This document shows, piece by piece, positions 1 through 5,397 of a stretch of 7,232 nt of DNA; the first letter of the stretch is position 1; the number at the start of each line of letters is the position of its first letter. This DNA is from an uncultured Prevotella sp. Its GTDB lineage: Bacteria; Bacteroidota; Bacteroidia; Bacteroidales; Bacteroidaceae. The notes below the pieces were generated by a model that did not search any database, was not told where the DNA came from, and saw nothing but the letters and a program-made list of their open reading frames with translations. A program made the translations under genes and the position numbers. The stretch covers positions 1 through 7,232 of the forward strand of contig CALBYK010000325.1 of assembly GCA_937889855.1 (NCBI GenBank). The letters are read 5' to 3'.

Positions 1-3
1 ATT

Positions 4-36
4 TTTACACGATTTTAATTGTTAAAAGCGTGTAAA
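4..36. repeat. AT-rich near-perfect palindrome (hairpin)
   Basis: Two nested inverted repeats share one axis. An 8-bp arm TTTACACG (4-11) pairs with CGTGTAAA (29-36), and an inner 6-bp arm TTTTAA (13-18) pairs with TTAAAA (22-27) around a TTG loop. Only positions 12 and 28 mismatch. It lies 86 nt past the stop of the TPM gene, so it could end that transcript. However, the minus-strand copy is followed by AAT rather than a U-run, so it is not a typical intrinsic terminator. An operator for a gene beyond the left edge is equally possible. Confidence 0.6.
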
Positions 37-122
37 GTAAATCTGTATTAAGTCACATAGCCTCCTACAAATGTTGTTGTTTGTCTACAATTCGGAGTTT
101 TGCGGCACTCTCTTCCAGTCAT

Positions 123-1079
123 TTACCAGCTTGACGTTGAGCCGCCTCCGCCCGTCGAGCCGCCGCCAAAGGAACCTCCGAACGAGTCACTGCCCGAACT
201 GCTGCCGCCAAACATGGAGCCGAGCATGGCACCCGTGGCGAGAGCGTTGCCAGAGTCGTCGATGTTCTCGTCCTTCGTCACTATGTGTCCACAATACTTG
301 CACACATATGTTGTGCGACGCACACGTCTGCCGCCATGACCTGCCGTGAGACGCAGTGTCCTTGAGTCAATCTTCTTGAGCGCGCCTTTCTTGTGGCATT
401 TGGGGCAGCGTTGCTGCTCGCCCAAAAGCACTATCACGAAAATTGTTGCCCCGACAATGACGGCAAGCATGAACAGCGCAACGGTCCATCCATCGTCGTC
501 GTCCGAGCCAGATTCGGGTTCCATTGACCCGTCAAGCACCTTTGCCGCCGCACGCACACCGTCCACCATGCCGCCATCCCAGTCGCCTTCCTTGAAGCGT
601 GGCACCATCTGCTGCATCTGTATGCGCTTGGACATGGCGTCTGTCATGGTGCCCTCAAGGCCATAGCCCGTAGTGAAGCGCACCTTCCTCTGATCCATGA
701 CGAAGAGGATGAGCAATCCGTTGTCCGACTTTTTCTTGCCTATGCCCCACTTGCGAAACAGCTCGTGCGCAAAGTCAAAGATGTCGTCCTCGCCTATTGA
801 CGGCAGCATGACGACAGCCGTCTCTATGCCCGTCGTCTGCTCCAGCCTGCCAAGAACGGCGTTGATGGAGTCGCGTGCCGTGGCGGTGAGTATGCCCGAA
901 GGGTCGCTGACATACTGGCGCGCATCCTGCAGACGCACGTTTGGCACGTCGCCCACAGCATACTGCCTGTTTTCGGTAGCCACTCCGGTGGCTGCCCACA
1001 CCGCCATAAGAATGGCGGTGAGCAACACACGCACTGACCATAATGCGCGTGCATGGGCTGGATTACGTCCTGTTGTCAT
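123..1079 (-). CDS. TPM-domain (YgcG-like) membrane protein with zinc ribbon
   Basis: 318 aa. Residues about 14-34 are a hydrophobic signal segment with a plausible cleavage after GVA (residues 32-34). Residues about 56-182 match the TPM fold (YVSDPSGIL at the start, GLLILFVMDQRKVRF and TTGYGLEGT in the core), first described in plant thylakoid and bacterial membrane proteins. A linker rich in Asp/Glu/Ser leads to one membrane helix at about 199-220. A four-cysteine zinc ribbon follows (C225-PK-C228 and C260-KY-C263), then a Gly/Ser tail ending GGGGSTSSW, which is typical of YgcG-type proteins. The expected topology puts the TPM domain outside the cytoplasm and the ribbon and tail inside. It starts 10 nt after the lemA stop, and lemA-TPM pairs are a recurrent arrangement in bacteria. 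The biochemical role of the family is unsettled: phosphatase activity was proposed for the plant member, and a membrane or stress role is inferred. The family call is firm; the function is not. Confidence 0.9.
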   Translation of the reverse strand: MTTGRNPAHARALWSVRVLLTAILMAVWAATGVATENRQYAVGDVPNVRLQDARQYVSDPSGILTATARDSINAVLGRLEQTTGIETAVVMLPSIGEDDIFDFAHELFRKWGIGKKKSDNGLLILFVMDQRKVRFTTGYGLEGTMTDAMSKRIQMQQMVPRFKEGDWDGGMVDGVRAAAKVLDGSMEPESGSDDDDGWTVALFMLAVIVGATIFVIVLLGEQQRCPKCHKKGALKKIDSRTLRLTAGHGGRRVRRTTYVCKYCGHIVTKDENIDDSGNALATGAMLGSMFGGSSSGSDSFGGSFGGGSTGGGGSTSSW

Positions 1080-1089
1080 TGCAAACTAT

Positions 1090-1686
1090 TTAGAACTCTA
1101 CTTTGGGTGCTTTCTCCGCGCCTGCCTCAGCCTCGAAATAGTTCTTCTTGTCGAACCCGCAGACACCGGCTATTATGCTTTTGGGGAAACGGCGTATGCT
1201 CACGTTGTACTCCTTGGCAGCATCGTTGAAGTCCTTGCGTGCCACGTTGATGCGGTTCTCCGTCCCCTCAAGCTGCGACTGCAGCTCAAGGAAGTTCTGG
1301 TTGGCCTTGAGGTCGGGATAGTTCTCGGTGATGGCGAGCAGCTTGCCAAGAGCGTTTGTCACGTCGCCCTGTGCCTTCTGATACTGGGCGAGCTGCTGCG
1401 GGGTGCAGTTGGAGGGGTCAATCTTCACCTGCGTAGCCTGCGAGCGTGCTGCCATGACAGCCTCAAGCGTCTGGCTCTCGTGCTTGGCGTAGCCCTTGAC
1501 AGTGCTCACCAGATTGGGGATGAGGTCGCTGCGGCGCTGGTATTGCGTCTCGACATTAGCCCACTTGTTGTTCACTTCCTCGTCCATGTTGACAAGTCCG
1601 TTATAGCTGCCCACACCCCATAGCACGAGCACAACCACCACCACTCCGGCGATGATCCATCCTAAATGTTTCGGTTTGTTGTTCAT
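1090..1686 (-). CDS. lemA: LemA family protein
   Basis: 198 aa, the usual LemA length. A short N-terminal tail precedes one membrane helix (about 9-27), and the rest is a long helical domain. Family signatures are clear: YNGLV at 28-32, a W42-containing stretch with QYQRRSDLIPNLV (48-60), VKGYAKHE (63-70), a YP-x-LKA motif (123-128), ENRINVARKDFN (143-154), and YN plus FP near 160-168. LemA proteins sit in the membrane with the helical part on one face. They were named after a Listeria antigen; their molecular role is not established. The gene is first in a two-gene unit with the TPM protein and has its own promoter 28 nt upstream. The ATG at 1686 is the natural start, placing charged residues before the membrane helix. 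The name follows family usage. Confidence 0.93.
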   Translation of the reverse strand: MNNKPKHLGWIIAGVVVVVLVLWGVGSYNGLVNMDEEVNNKWANVETQYQRRSDLIPNLVSTVKGYAKHESQTLEAVMAARSQATQVKIDPSNCTPQQLAQYQKAQGDVTNALGKLLAITENYPDLKANQNFLELQSQLEGTENRINVARKDFNDAAKEYNVSIRRFPKSIIAGVCGFDKKNYFEAEAGAEKAPKVEF

Positions 1687-1713
1687 AATCTTCTCTTTTT
1701 TGCTTATTGCCTA

Positions 1714-1744
1714 CAAACTTACACAAAAAAGATGAATCGACAAA
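1714..1744 (-). promoter_or_regulatory. Bacteroidetes-type promoter of lemA-TPM unit
   Basis: On the minus strand a -33 box TTTG (1741-1744) is separated by 19 nt from a -7 box TAAGTTTG (1714-1721), an exact match to the Bacteroidetes TAnnTTTG consensus. Transcription should start near 1707, leaving a leader of about 20 nt before the lemA ATG. An A/T-rich palindrome (ATTTTTCTAAAAAT) lies just upstream of the -33 box. The start site is predicted, not measured. Confidence 0.75.
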
Positions 1745-1823
1745 TATTTTTAGAAAAATTACGCCAGGTCTATAAGCAAACTCTTATTGACGTACACTAT
1801 CATAAAGCAGTTTGAGTAGGTAC

Positions 1824-1860
1824 AAAAAAAAAAGGACGACACGAATCACTCGCACCGGCC
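1824..1860 (-). terminator. Rho-independent terminator, T10 tail
   Basis: On the minus strand an 11-position stem (1850-1860 with 1834-1844) closes a five-base loop (1845-1849) and runs straight into ten U residues (1824-1833). One position of the stem is mismatched and three pairs are G-U or U-G. On the plus strand those three become A-C mismatches and there is no T-run, so polarity is minus. It is the first clear terminator after the araC-type gene and ends the candidate small RNA described here. The lemA promoter lies downstream of it, so lemA does not depend on readthrough. Confidence 0.8.
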
Positions 1861-2032
1861 TCTCAAAGAATAATGTTAACGAATGTTGGTTTTGGACTAA
1901 AGCAAAGCCTTAGCAATCATATTCATGACCCTAGGCCAACATTGCGATAGTTTCAAAATCTAATAACATAATCTTTACCTTAAAATCTATCAAACTACTA
2001 ACCTAATGAAAAAACATTGCATTCTCTCGAAC
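1824..2032 (-). ncRNA. Candidate structured small RNA, about 200 nt
   Basis: This stretch runs from just downstream of a good minus-strand promoter to a strong terminator and holds no convincing reading frame. A closing helix joins 2013-2018 plus 2021-2027 with 1865-1877: 13 bp with a two-base GC bulge. Inside it, a 10-bp helix with one bulged base joins 1936-1946 with 1880-1889 and encloses a 7-bp triloop hairpin (1907-1913 with 1897-1903). A weaker arm pairs GATAG with CTATC (1987-1991 with 1946-1950). Wobble pairs in the closing helix, the triloop hairpin and the terminator are valid only for minus-strand RNA. The 5' end near 2032 is predicted from the -7 box. I do not recognise the family. 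It could also be a 3' UTR-derived RNA of the araC-type transcript or a divergent 6S-like RNA. Confidence 0.55.
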
Positions 2033-2038
2033 ACATTG

Positions 2039-2070
2039 CAAAGATAGCTATTTGTTTGCGTTTATGCAAA
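2039..2070 (-). promoter_or_regulatory. Bacteroidetes-type promoter upstream of candidate sRNA
   Basis: On the minus strand a -33 box TTTG (2067-2070) lies 20 nt from a -7 box TATCTTTG (2039-2046), an exact TAnnTTTG match. Initiation is expected around 2032, some 94 nt past the araC-type stop codon and well before the lemA promoter. It therefore appears to serve the intergenic transcript alone. The whole arrangement closely matches the rbfA and lemA promoters of this window. Confidence 0.65.
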
Positions 2071-2078
2071 AAGCAAAT
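2050..2078. repeat. Interrupted inverted repeat over the -33 region
   Basis: On the plus strand ATTTG (2050-2054) and TTTGC (2055-2059) are mirrored by GCAAA (2066-2070) and CAAAT (2074-2078), with a 6-nt centre and a 3-nt interruption in one arm. The right inner arm contains the -33 box of the candidate sRNA promoter. It could be an operator or simply a consequence of A/T-rich composition. Confidence 0.45.
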
Positions 2079-2083
2079 GATTT

Positions 2084-2112
2084 TTTTGACATTTTCTGCG
2101 ATATTTTGACAT
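2084..2112. promoter_or_regulatory. 9-bp direct repeat, possible AraC-type binding site
   Basis: TTTTGACAT occurs at 2084-2092 and again at 2104-2112, exactly 20 bp apart, about two turns of the helix. AraC-family regulators commonly bind two direct half-sites spaced by about two helical turns upstream of the promoters they activate. The copies are centred roughly 56 and 76 bp upstream of the predicted start at 2032, inside the gap between the araC-type gene and the candidate sRNA. Function is inferred from position and spacing only. Confidence 0.4.
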
Positions 2113-2125
2113 ATATCAAGCTTTG

Positions 2126-3004
2126 TCACTTTCTCCGGTATTCAGACGGCGACATCCCCACATGTTCCTTGAAATATTTGCCAAGAAACGACTGGTTGGA
2201 GAAATTCAGGTCCTGCGCAATCTCCTTTATGCTCTTCTGTGTGTTGCGGAAGAGCATTCTCAGCTCAATGGTGACATAAGAGTCAATCCAGTCGTTGGGT
2301 GTACGCTTCGACACCGTCTTCACCGTCTCCGACAGATACTTGGGCGATATGCACAACTGCTCCGAGTACCAGCTCACGCGCCGCTCGGTGCGGAAGTTCT
2401 TCTCCACGAGCAATATGAACTGTGTAAATATCTCCTCTGCCCGCGTGTGCCGCTCGTCATTGCCCGACTGCACATTGTATATCTCGTTGCACAGTTCATA
2501 CACCATCGTGAGAAACAGCGACTGCACCATCTCCCTTCTAAAGTGGTTTGACTCCTCATCCATCTTTGCCTTCATACGCGCAAACGTCTCAGCTATAAAG
2601 TGGGCGCGATGACTCGGCATGCGGAACACGGGATGGTTGCGGGCAAACAAGAACAGAGCCGACAACTCGTGCACGCTTTTTATTATCTCCTTGAAAAACT
2701 CGTAGTCGATAATTATCCCTATGCCACGGCAGTCGGGCGACATGGTGCAGTCGTAGGTGACACGCCCTGGGTTTATGATGATTATGTCGCCAGCTTCCAC
2801 TACATGCTCCACCGAGTCGACGAAATAGCGTGCCCTACCATTAGTGCACAGTGCCAAGAACAGGCTCTGCATGCGGCGCGGCTCCCTTGGCAACGGCGTC
2901 AATGCAATCTCGTCGAGCAGCAATATGTCGTTGTCTATATGGCTCCCGTTTGTCATACGGACGGCATATTCCACCGTAACGGCCTTGAAATCGGGTAAAC
3001 TCAT
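2126..3004 (-). CDS. AraC-family transcriptional regulator
   Basis: 292 aa, the normal size for the family. Residues about 25-110 form a cupin-like sensor half (the segment GDIIIINPGRVTY at 72-84 is characteristic). Residues about 185-290 form the double helix-turn-helix DNA-binding domain: first HTH around SEQLCISPKYLSETVK (214-229), and second HTH around IKEIAQDLNFSNQSFLGKYFKEHVGMSPSEYR, covering 259-290, the family's most conserved stretch. Such proteins usually activate nearby promoters on binding a small ligand; the ligand cannot be told from sequence. The gene lies 44 nt after the CPBP protease gene with no terminator between, so it may be the last gene of the rbfA operon. The downstream gap carries a direct repeat fitting an AraC-type site, suggesting a local target. 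The ATG at 3004 is supported by a Shine-Dalgarno match. Confidence 0.93.
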   Translation of the reverse strand: MSLPDFKAVTVEYAVRMTNGSHIDNDILLLDEIALTPLPREPRRMQSLFLALCTNGRARYFVDSVEHVVEAGDIIIINPGRVTYDCTMSPDCRGIGIIIDYEFFKEIIKSVHELSALFLFARNHPVFRMPSHRAHFIAETFARMKAKMDEESNHFRREMVQSLFLTMVYELCNEIYNVQSGNDERHTRAEEIFTQFILLVEKNFRTERRVSWYSEQLCISPKYLSETVKTVSKRTPNDWIDSYVTIELRMLFRNTQKSIKEIAQDLNFSNQSFLGKYFKEHVGMSPSEYRRK

Positions 3005-3014
3005 TGGCTTATAT

Positions 3015-3021
3015 CTCCTTT
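3015..3021 (-). promoter_or_regulatory. Strong Shine-Dalgarno sequence of the araC-type gene
   Basis: The minus strand reads AAAGGAG ten nt before the ATG at 3004. Such purine-rich matches are rare in Bacteroidetes, where most genes start without one, and I see none as good at the other starts in this window. It fixes the start and suggests the regulator is translated differently from its neighbours. Confidence 0.55.
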
Positions 3022-3048
3022 ATATTTGTTGTGTCCATTTCCCTCTCT

Positions 3049-3840
3049 TTACGATTTTCCCTCAGGGAGCCTGCAAAGACGAAGGTTAAGCTGATAGAGC
3101 GCGGCGCCGAATATCATCAGCGAGAACGCCACGGCAAGCAGCACACGTGTCATGTTGCCTCCATAAAACTCGAGCAGCGTCTTGTCGGCAGCGTCAGGCA
3201 AGAGGCGAAAGGAGAAGAAGGCTATGGCGTTGTTGGTGAAGTGGAACACAATGCCAGGCACCACGCTGCGCGTGCGCACATACATCCATCCCAGCAACAG
3301 TCCAAGAACGAAAGCGTTTATGCCCTGCACCATGTTGCCGTGCACCACACCGAAGAGCGCGGACGTGACGACTATGGCAATCCAAGCCTTGCGTCTGCCT
3401 GTAGCTTCAAGCAAGCGGCGCAGTATGGCGCCGCGGAACACCATCTCCTCAGCAACCGGTGCCAATATGCCCACAGCAATGAATCCCAGGTCGTGCTGCA
3501 TTATTTCCTTGAAGAGCTGCGTGTAAGAGTCGGGCATGGTCAGCCCTGTCTGCTCCAAGGCGAACGTGAGCGGCATTGCCGAGCCTCCCGCAAGACACGC
3601 CACCCAAAAGAGCGTGAACCACGGGCGCTGGTTGATGTACTTGCCGCTCACCGGTGCCCAATGCCTCCATGCGAAGATGGCAATGGTGAGCAATCCGCTT
3701 ACTATGGACGTGGCGATTGTCAACATTGGCGTTGCCTCGTGGGTTTGGCGCAGGAACCCTGCAACGATTCCCACCGCCACCTGAATGGCAGCGAACACCA
3801 CGAGATACATTAACGAGTCAACGATTACTTTCTTGTTCAT
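3049..3840 (-). CDS. CPBP-family intramembrane metalloprotease
   Basis: 263 aa, multi-pass membrane protein with hydrophobic segments at about 8-30, 40-58, 75-95, 118-130, 152-167, 173-188 and 232-250. All three motifs of the CPBP (CAAX protease / Abi, Rce1-like) family are present: EEMVFR with E131, E132 and R136; FGVVH with F163 and H167; and HFTNN with H200 and N204. These residues line the glutamate-type intramembrane active site of Rce1, so the protein is expected to be catalytically competent. Bacterial members take part in peptide maturation, bacteriocin immunity or regulated proteolysis; no bacteriocin or prenylated-peptide gene is visible here, so the substrate is unknown. It starts 21 nt after the ribF stop and is probably cotranscribed. 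The ATG at 3840 gives a charged N-terminus before the first membrane helix. Confidence 0.92.
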   Translation of the reverse strand: MNKKVIVDSLMYLVVFAAIQVAVGIVAGFLRQTHEATPMLTIATSIVSGLLTIAIFAWRHWAPVSGKYINQRPWFTLFWVACLAGGSAMPLTFALEQTGLTMPDSYTQLFKEIMQHDLGFIAVGILAPVAEEMVFRGAILRRLLEATGRRKAWIAIVVTSALFGVVHGNMVQGINAFVLGLLLGWMYVRTRSVVPGIVFHFTNNAIAFFSFRLLPDAADKTLLEFYGGNMTRVLLAVAFSLMIFGAALYQLNLRLCRLPEGKS

Positions 3841-3861
3841 TTGCGTATTTTTATGGGGTTA

Positions 3862-4770
3862 TTATCTTCTATGCAACGCCTCAGCAGCCGCTTCCTTGTC
3901 ATGCTGGAGCTGAGCTCGCAGACTGTCAATGCTGTCAAAACGCCGCTCGTCGCGCAGCCGGCTGTTGAAGTCAACGCTGACGTGCCTTCCGTAGATGTCG
4001 CCGGAGAAGCCTATAATGTGTGCCTCAAGCGTCAGGCGGTCGCGTCCGAAGGTTGGGTTGGTGCCAATGTTCATCATTGCCGGCAGGGGCTCTCCTCCCT
4101 CTATGCTTATGCTCACTGCATACACTCCCGCCTCGGGCACTATCTGTTGAGCGCAGTCGGGCACAACGTTGGCTGTGGGGAATCCTATCTTGCGTCCCTC
4201 CTGGAAGCCATGACCCACACTGCCCTCCATTCTGAACTCCCTGCCGAGGCAGCTGGCAGCCTCCTTCACGTCGCCCTCCGCAAGCAGGCGGCGTATGAGC
4301 GACGACGACACACGCAGTCCGTCCACATCAATTGGACTGTTGGCTATCACCTCCATGCCCATCTCCCTGCCATAGCGCACATAGTCGGCAAGCCCCTCGG
4401 CACGGTTATGCCCGAAGCGGTTGTCGTAGCCTATAAGCAAGGCACGCACGCCAAGTCGCCCGAAAAGCACCTCGCGCATGAAGTCGCGTGCCGACATGGC
4501 GGCCATGTCTGCGTCGAAGGTGAGCACCTCCACGTGGTCAACGCCGGTGGCGGTGAGCAGCCTCAGTTTCTCGTCCGGCGGCGTGAGCAGTTGCGGTATA
4601 TAGTCGGCATGCACCACTTGCCGCGGATGGTTGCCGAACGTTATTGCCATCGACTCCATCGACCTTTGCCGCGCGAGCATGTTAAGACGCTCTATGACAA
4701 ACTGGTGGCCGCGGTGCACTCCGTCAAAGAATCCTATTGTCGCGCAGTAATGCGTTTTCAATATCTCCAT
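3862..4770 (-). CDS. ribF: Bifunctional riboflavin kinase / FAD synthetase
   Basis: 302 aa, full length for RibF. It phosphorylates riboflavin to FMN with ATP and then adenylates FMN to FAD, in the cytoplasm. The N-terminal nucleotidyltransferase domain (about 1-180) carries TIGFFDGVHRGHQ (11-23) with the HxGH-type H19 and H22, the GYDNRFGHNR loop (114-123), and RVSSSLIR (153-160), which corresponds to the ISSTxIR motif. The C-terminal riboflavin kinase domain has GRKIGFPTAN (192-201), with the Thr and Asn that bind metal and phosphate, MMNIGTNPTFG (232-242), and a conserved acidic strand LEAHI (248-252). Both halves look active. It begins 4 nt after the HAD stop codon, in the same frame. I see no FMN riboswitch: the gene has no leader of its own and should follow the operon promoter. 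Confidence 0.96.
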   Translation of the reverse strand: MEILKTHYCATIGFFDGVHRGHQFVIERLNMLARQRSMESMAITFGNHPRQVVHADYIPQLLTPPDEKLRLLTATGVDHVEVLTFDADMAAMSARDFMREVLFGRLGVRALLIGYDNRFGHNRAEGLADYVRYGREMGMEVIANSPIDVDGLRVSSSLIRRLLAEGDVKEAASCLGREFRMEGSVGHGFQEGRKIGFPTANVVPDCAQQIVPEAGVYAVSISIEGGEPLPAMMNIGTNPTFGRDRLTLEAHIIGFSGDIYGRHVSVDFNSRLRDERRFDSIDSLRAQLQHDKEAAAEALHRR

Positions 4771-4794
4771 CCCTCAATTATTCAATATTTCCAT
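4757..4794 (-). repeat. Near-identical 14-bp direct repeat at the HAD/ribF junction
   Basis: On the minus strand the last codons of the HAD gene (4781-4794) and the first codons of ribF (4757-4770) match at 13 of 14 bases (ATGGARATATTGAA). They lie 24 nt apart, so the HAD protein ends MEILNN and RibF begins MEILKT. The period is a multiple of three, and a single TGA plus one GGG codon separates the two genes. Confidence 0.7.
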
Positions 4795-5394
4795 TCTTCC
4801 AGTCCAGTCCTCGCCCGTTGTCTCCAAGACCGTCCCAATGCCGAGACTTTGGGCAGCGAGGCAGTTCTCCTCACGGTCGTCAACAAAGACGGTGTCCTCC
4901 GCCTTCAGTCCCTCCTTTCGCATGGCCTCGGCAAAGATGGCAGTGTCGGGCTTGGCGAGATGCATCTCATAGGATAGGAATATATGCTCAAAATAGTCGC
5001 CAGGGGTTTTGCCGTCTGCAGTGAACAACTGGTCACGGCAGAATGTCCAGTGCATGACATTGGTATTTGACAGCAGGAAGAGACGGTGGCCTTCAGCCCG
5101 CAAGCGGTCGAGAAGGCGCAGCTTGGCAACGGGTATTGTTGTGAGCAGCTGGTTCCATGCCCACACGATATCCTGGTCGGACGTTTCAGTGTGCGACAGT
5201 CTCCGCACCTCATCGCAGAATTCGGCTTCCGATATGCGCCCGAGTTCGGTTTCAAGGAAAAGATCCTCCGTGCGGTGTTCCTCCACATAAGAGGCAAGCA
5301 CTCCGCATCCCACCTTTCTGAACGCCTCGATGCAGCGCCGCGGGTCAAGACCTACGAGCACTCCGCCGAGGTCGAATATTATGTTCTTCTTCAT
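4774..5394 (-). CDS. HAD-superfamily hydrolase, YihX-like
   Basis: 206 aa. The four HAD motifs are in order: motif I IIFDLGGVL with nucleophile D8; motif II LFLLSN with S109; motif III K148 in HLAKPD; motif IV VFVDD with D172 and D173. The segment between motifs I and II forms a helical cap (about 15-85), as in subclass I HADs. The usual second Asp of motif I (DxD) is a glycine here (DLG). This is also seen in E. coli YihX, a sugar-1-phosphate phosphatase, and is therefore a family trait rather than damage. The likely reaction is removal of phosphate from a small metabolite. Sitting directly before ribF, it could act on a flavin-pathway phosphate, but nothing in the sequence shows that. The ATG at 5394 lies 3 nt after the permease stop. 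Confidence 0.9.
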   Translation of the reverse strand: MKKNIIFDLGGVLVGLDPRRCIEAFRKVGCGVLASYVEEHRTEDLFLETELGRISEAEFCDEVRRLSHTETSDQDIVWAWNQLLTTIPVAKLRLLDRLRAEGHRLFLLSNTNVMHWTFCRDQLFTADGKTPGDYFEHIFLSYEMHLAKPDTAIFAEAMRKEGLKAEDTVFVDDREENCLAAQSLGIGTVLETTGEDWTGRMEILNN

Positions 5395-5397
5395 TCT

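Noticed and set aside
697..1623. Plus-strand open frame of 308 codons opposite the TPM and lemA genes
   Set aside because: Shadow frame spanning two well-recognised minus-strand genes; no promoter in the plus direction and no family resemblance.
1931..1969. Twelve-codon frame MLLDFETIAMLA inside the candidate small RNA, minus strand
   Set aside because: Too short to separate from chance, and its codons overlap strands of the predicted helices. A dual-function RNA cannot be excluded.
3021..3028. Plus-strand TATATTTG resembling a -7 box
   Set aside because: No TTTG at the right distance upstream, and it would transcribe into the antisense of the CPBP gene.
3004..3813. Plus-strand open frame of 269 codons opposite the CPBP gene
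   Set aside because: Low-complexity His/Glu-rich translation with no domain, entirely antisense to a gene with all three catalytic motifs.
3862..4770. Possible FMN riboswitch control of ribF
   Set aside because: Only three nt separate ribF from the upstream stop codon; there is no leader to hold a riboswitch and none is seen before rbfA.
3841..4977. Plus-strand open frame of 378 codons opposite ribF and the HAD gene
   Set aside because: It mirrors two clear minus-strand genes, crosses their junction and shows no recognisable domain. Long antisense frames are expected where the sense genes use few TA-type codons.
4774..5394. HAD hydrolase as a broken enzyme because motif I lacks the second Asp
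   Set aside because: DLG in place of DxD is also found in active YihX-type phosphatases, and the other catalytic residues are intact.
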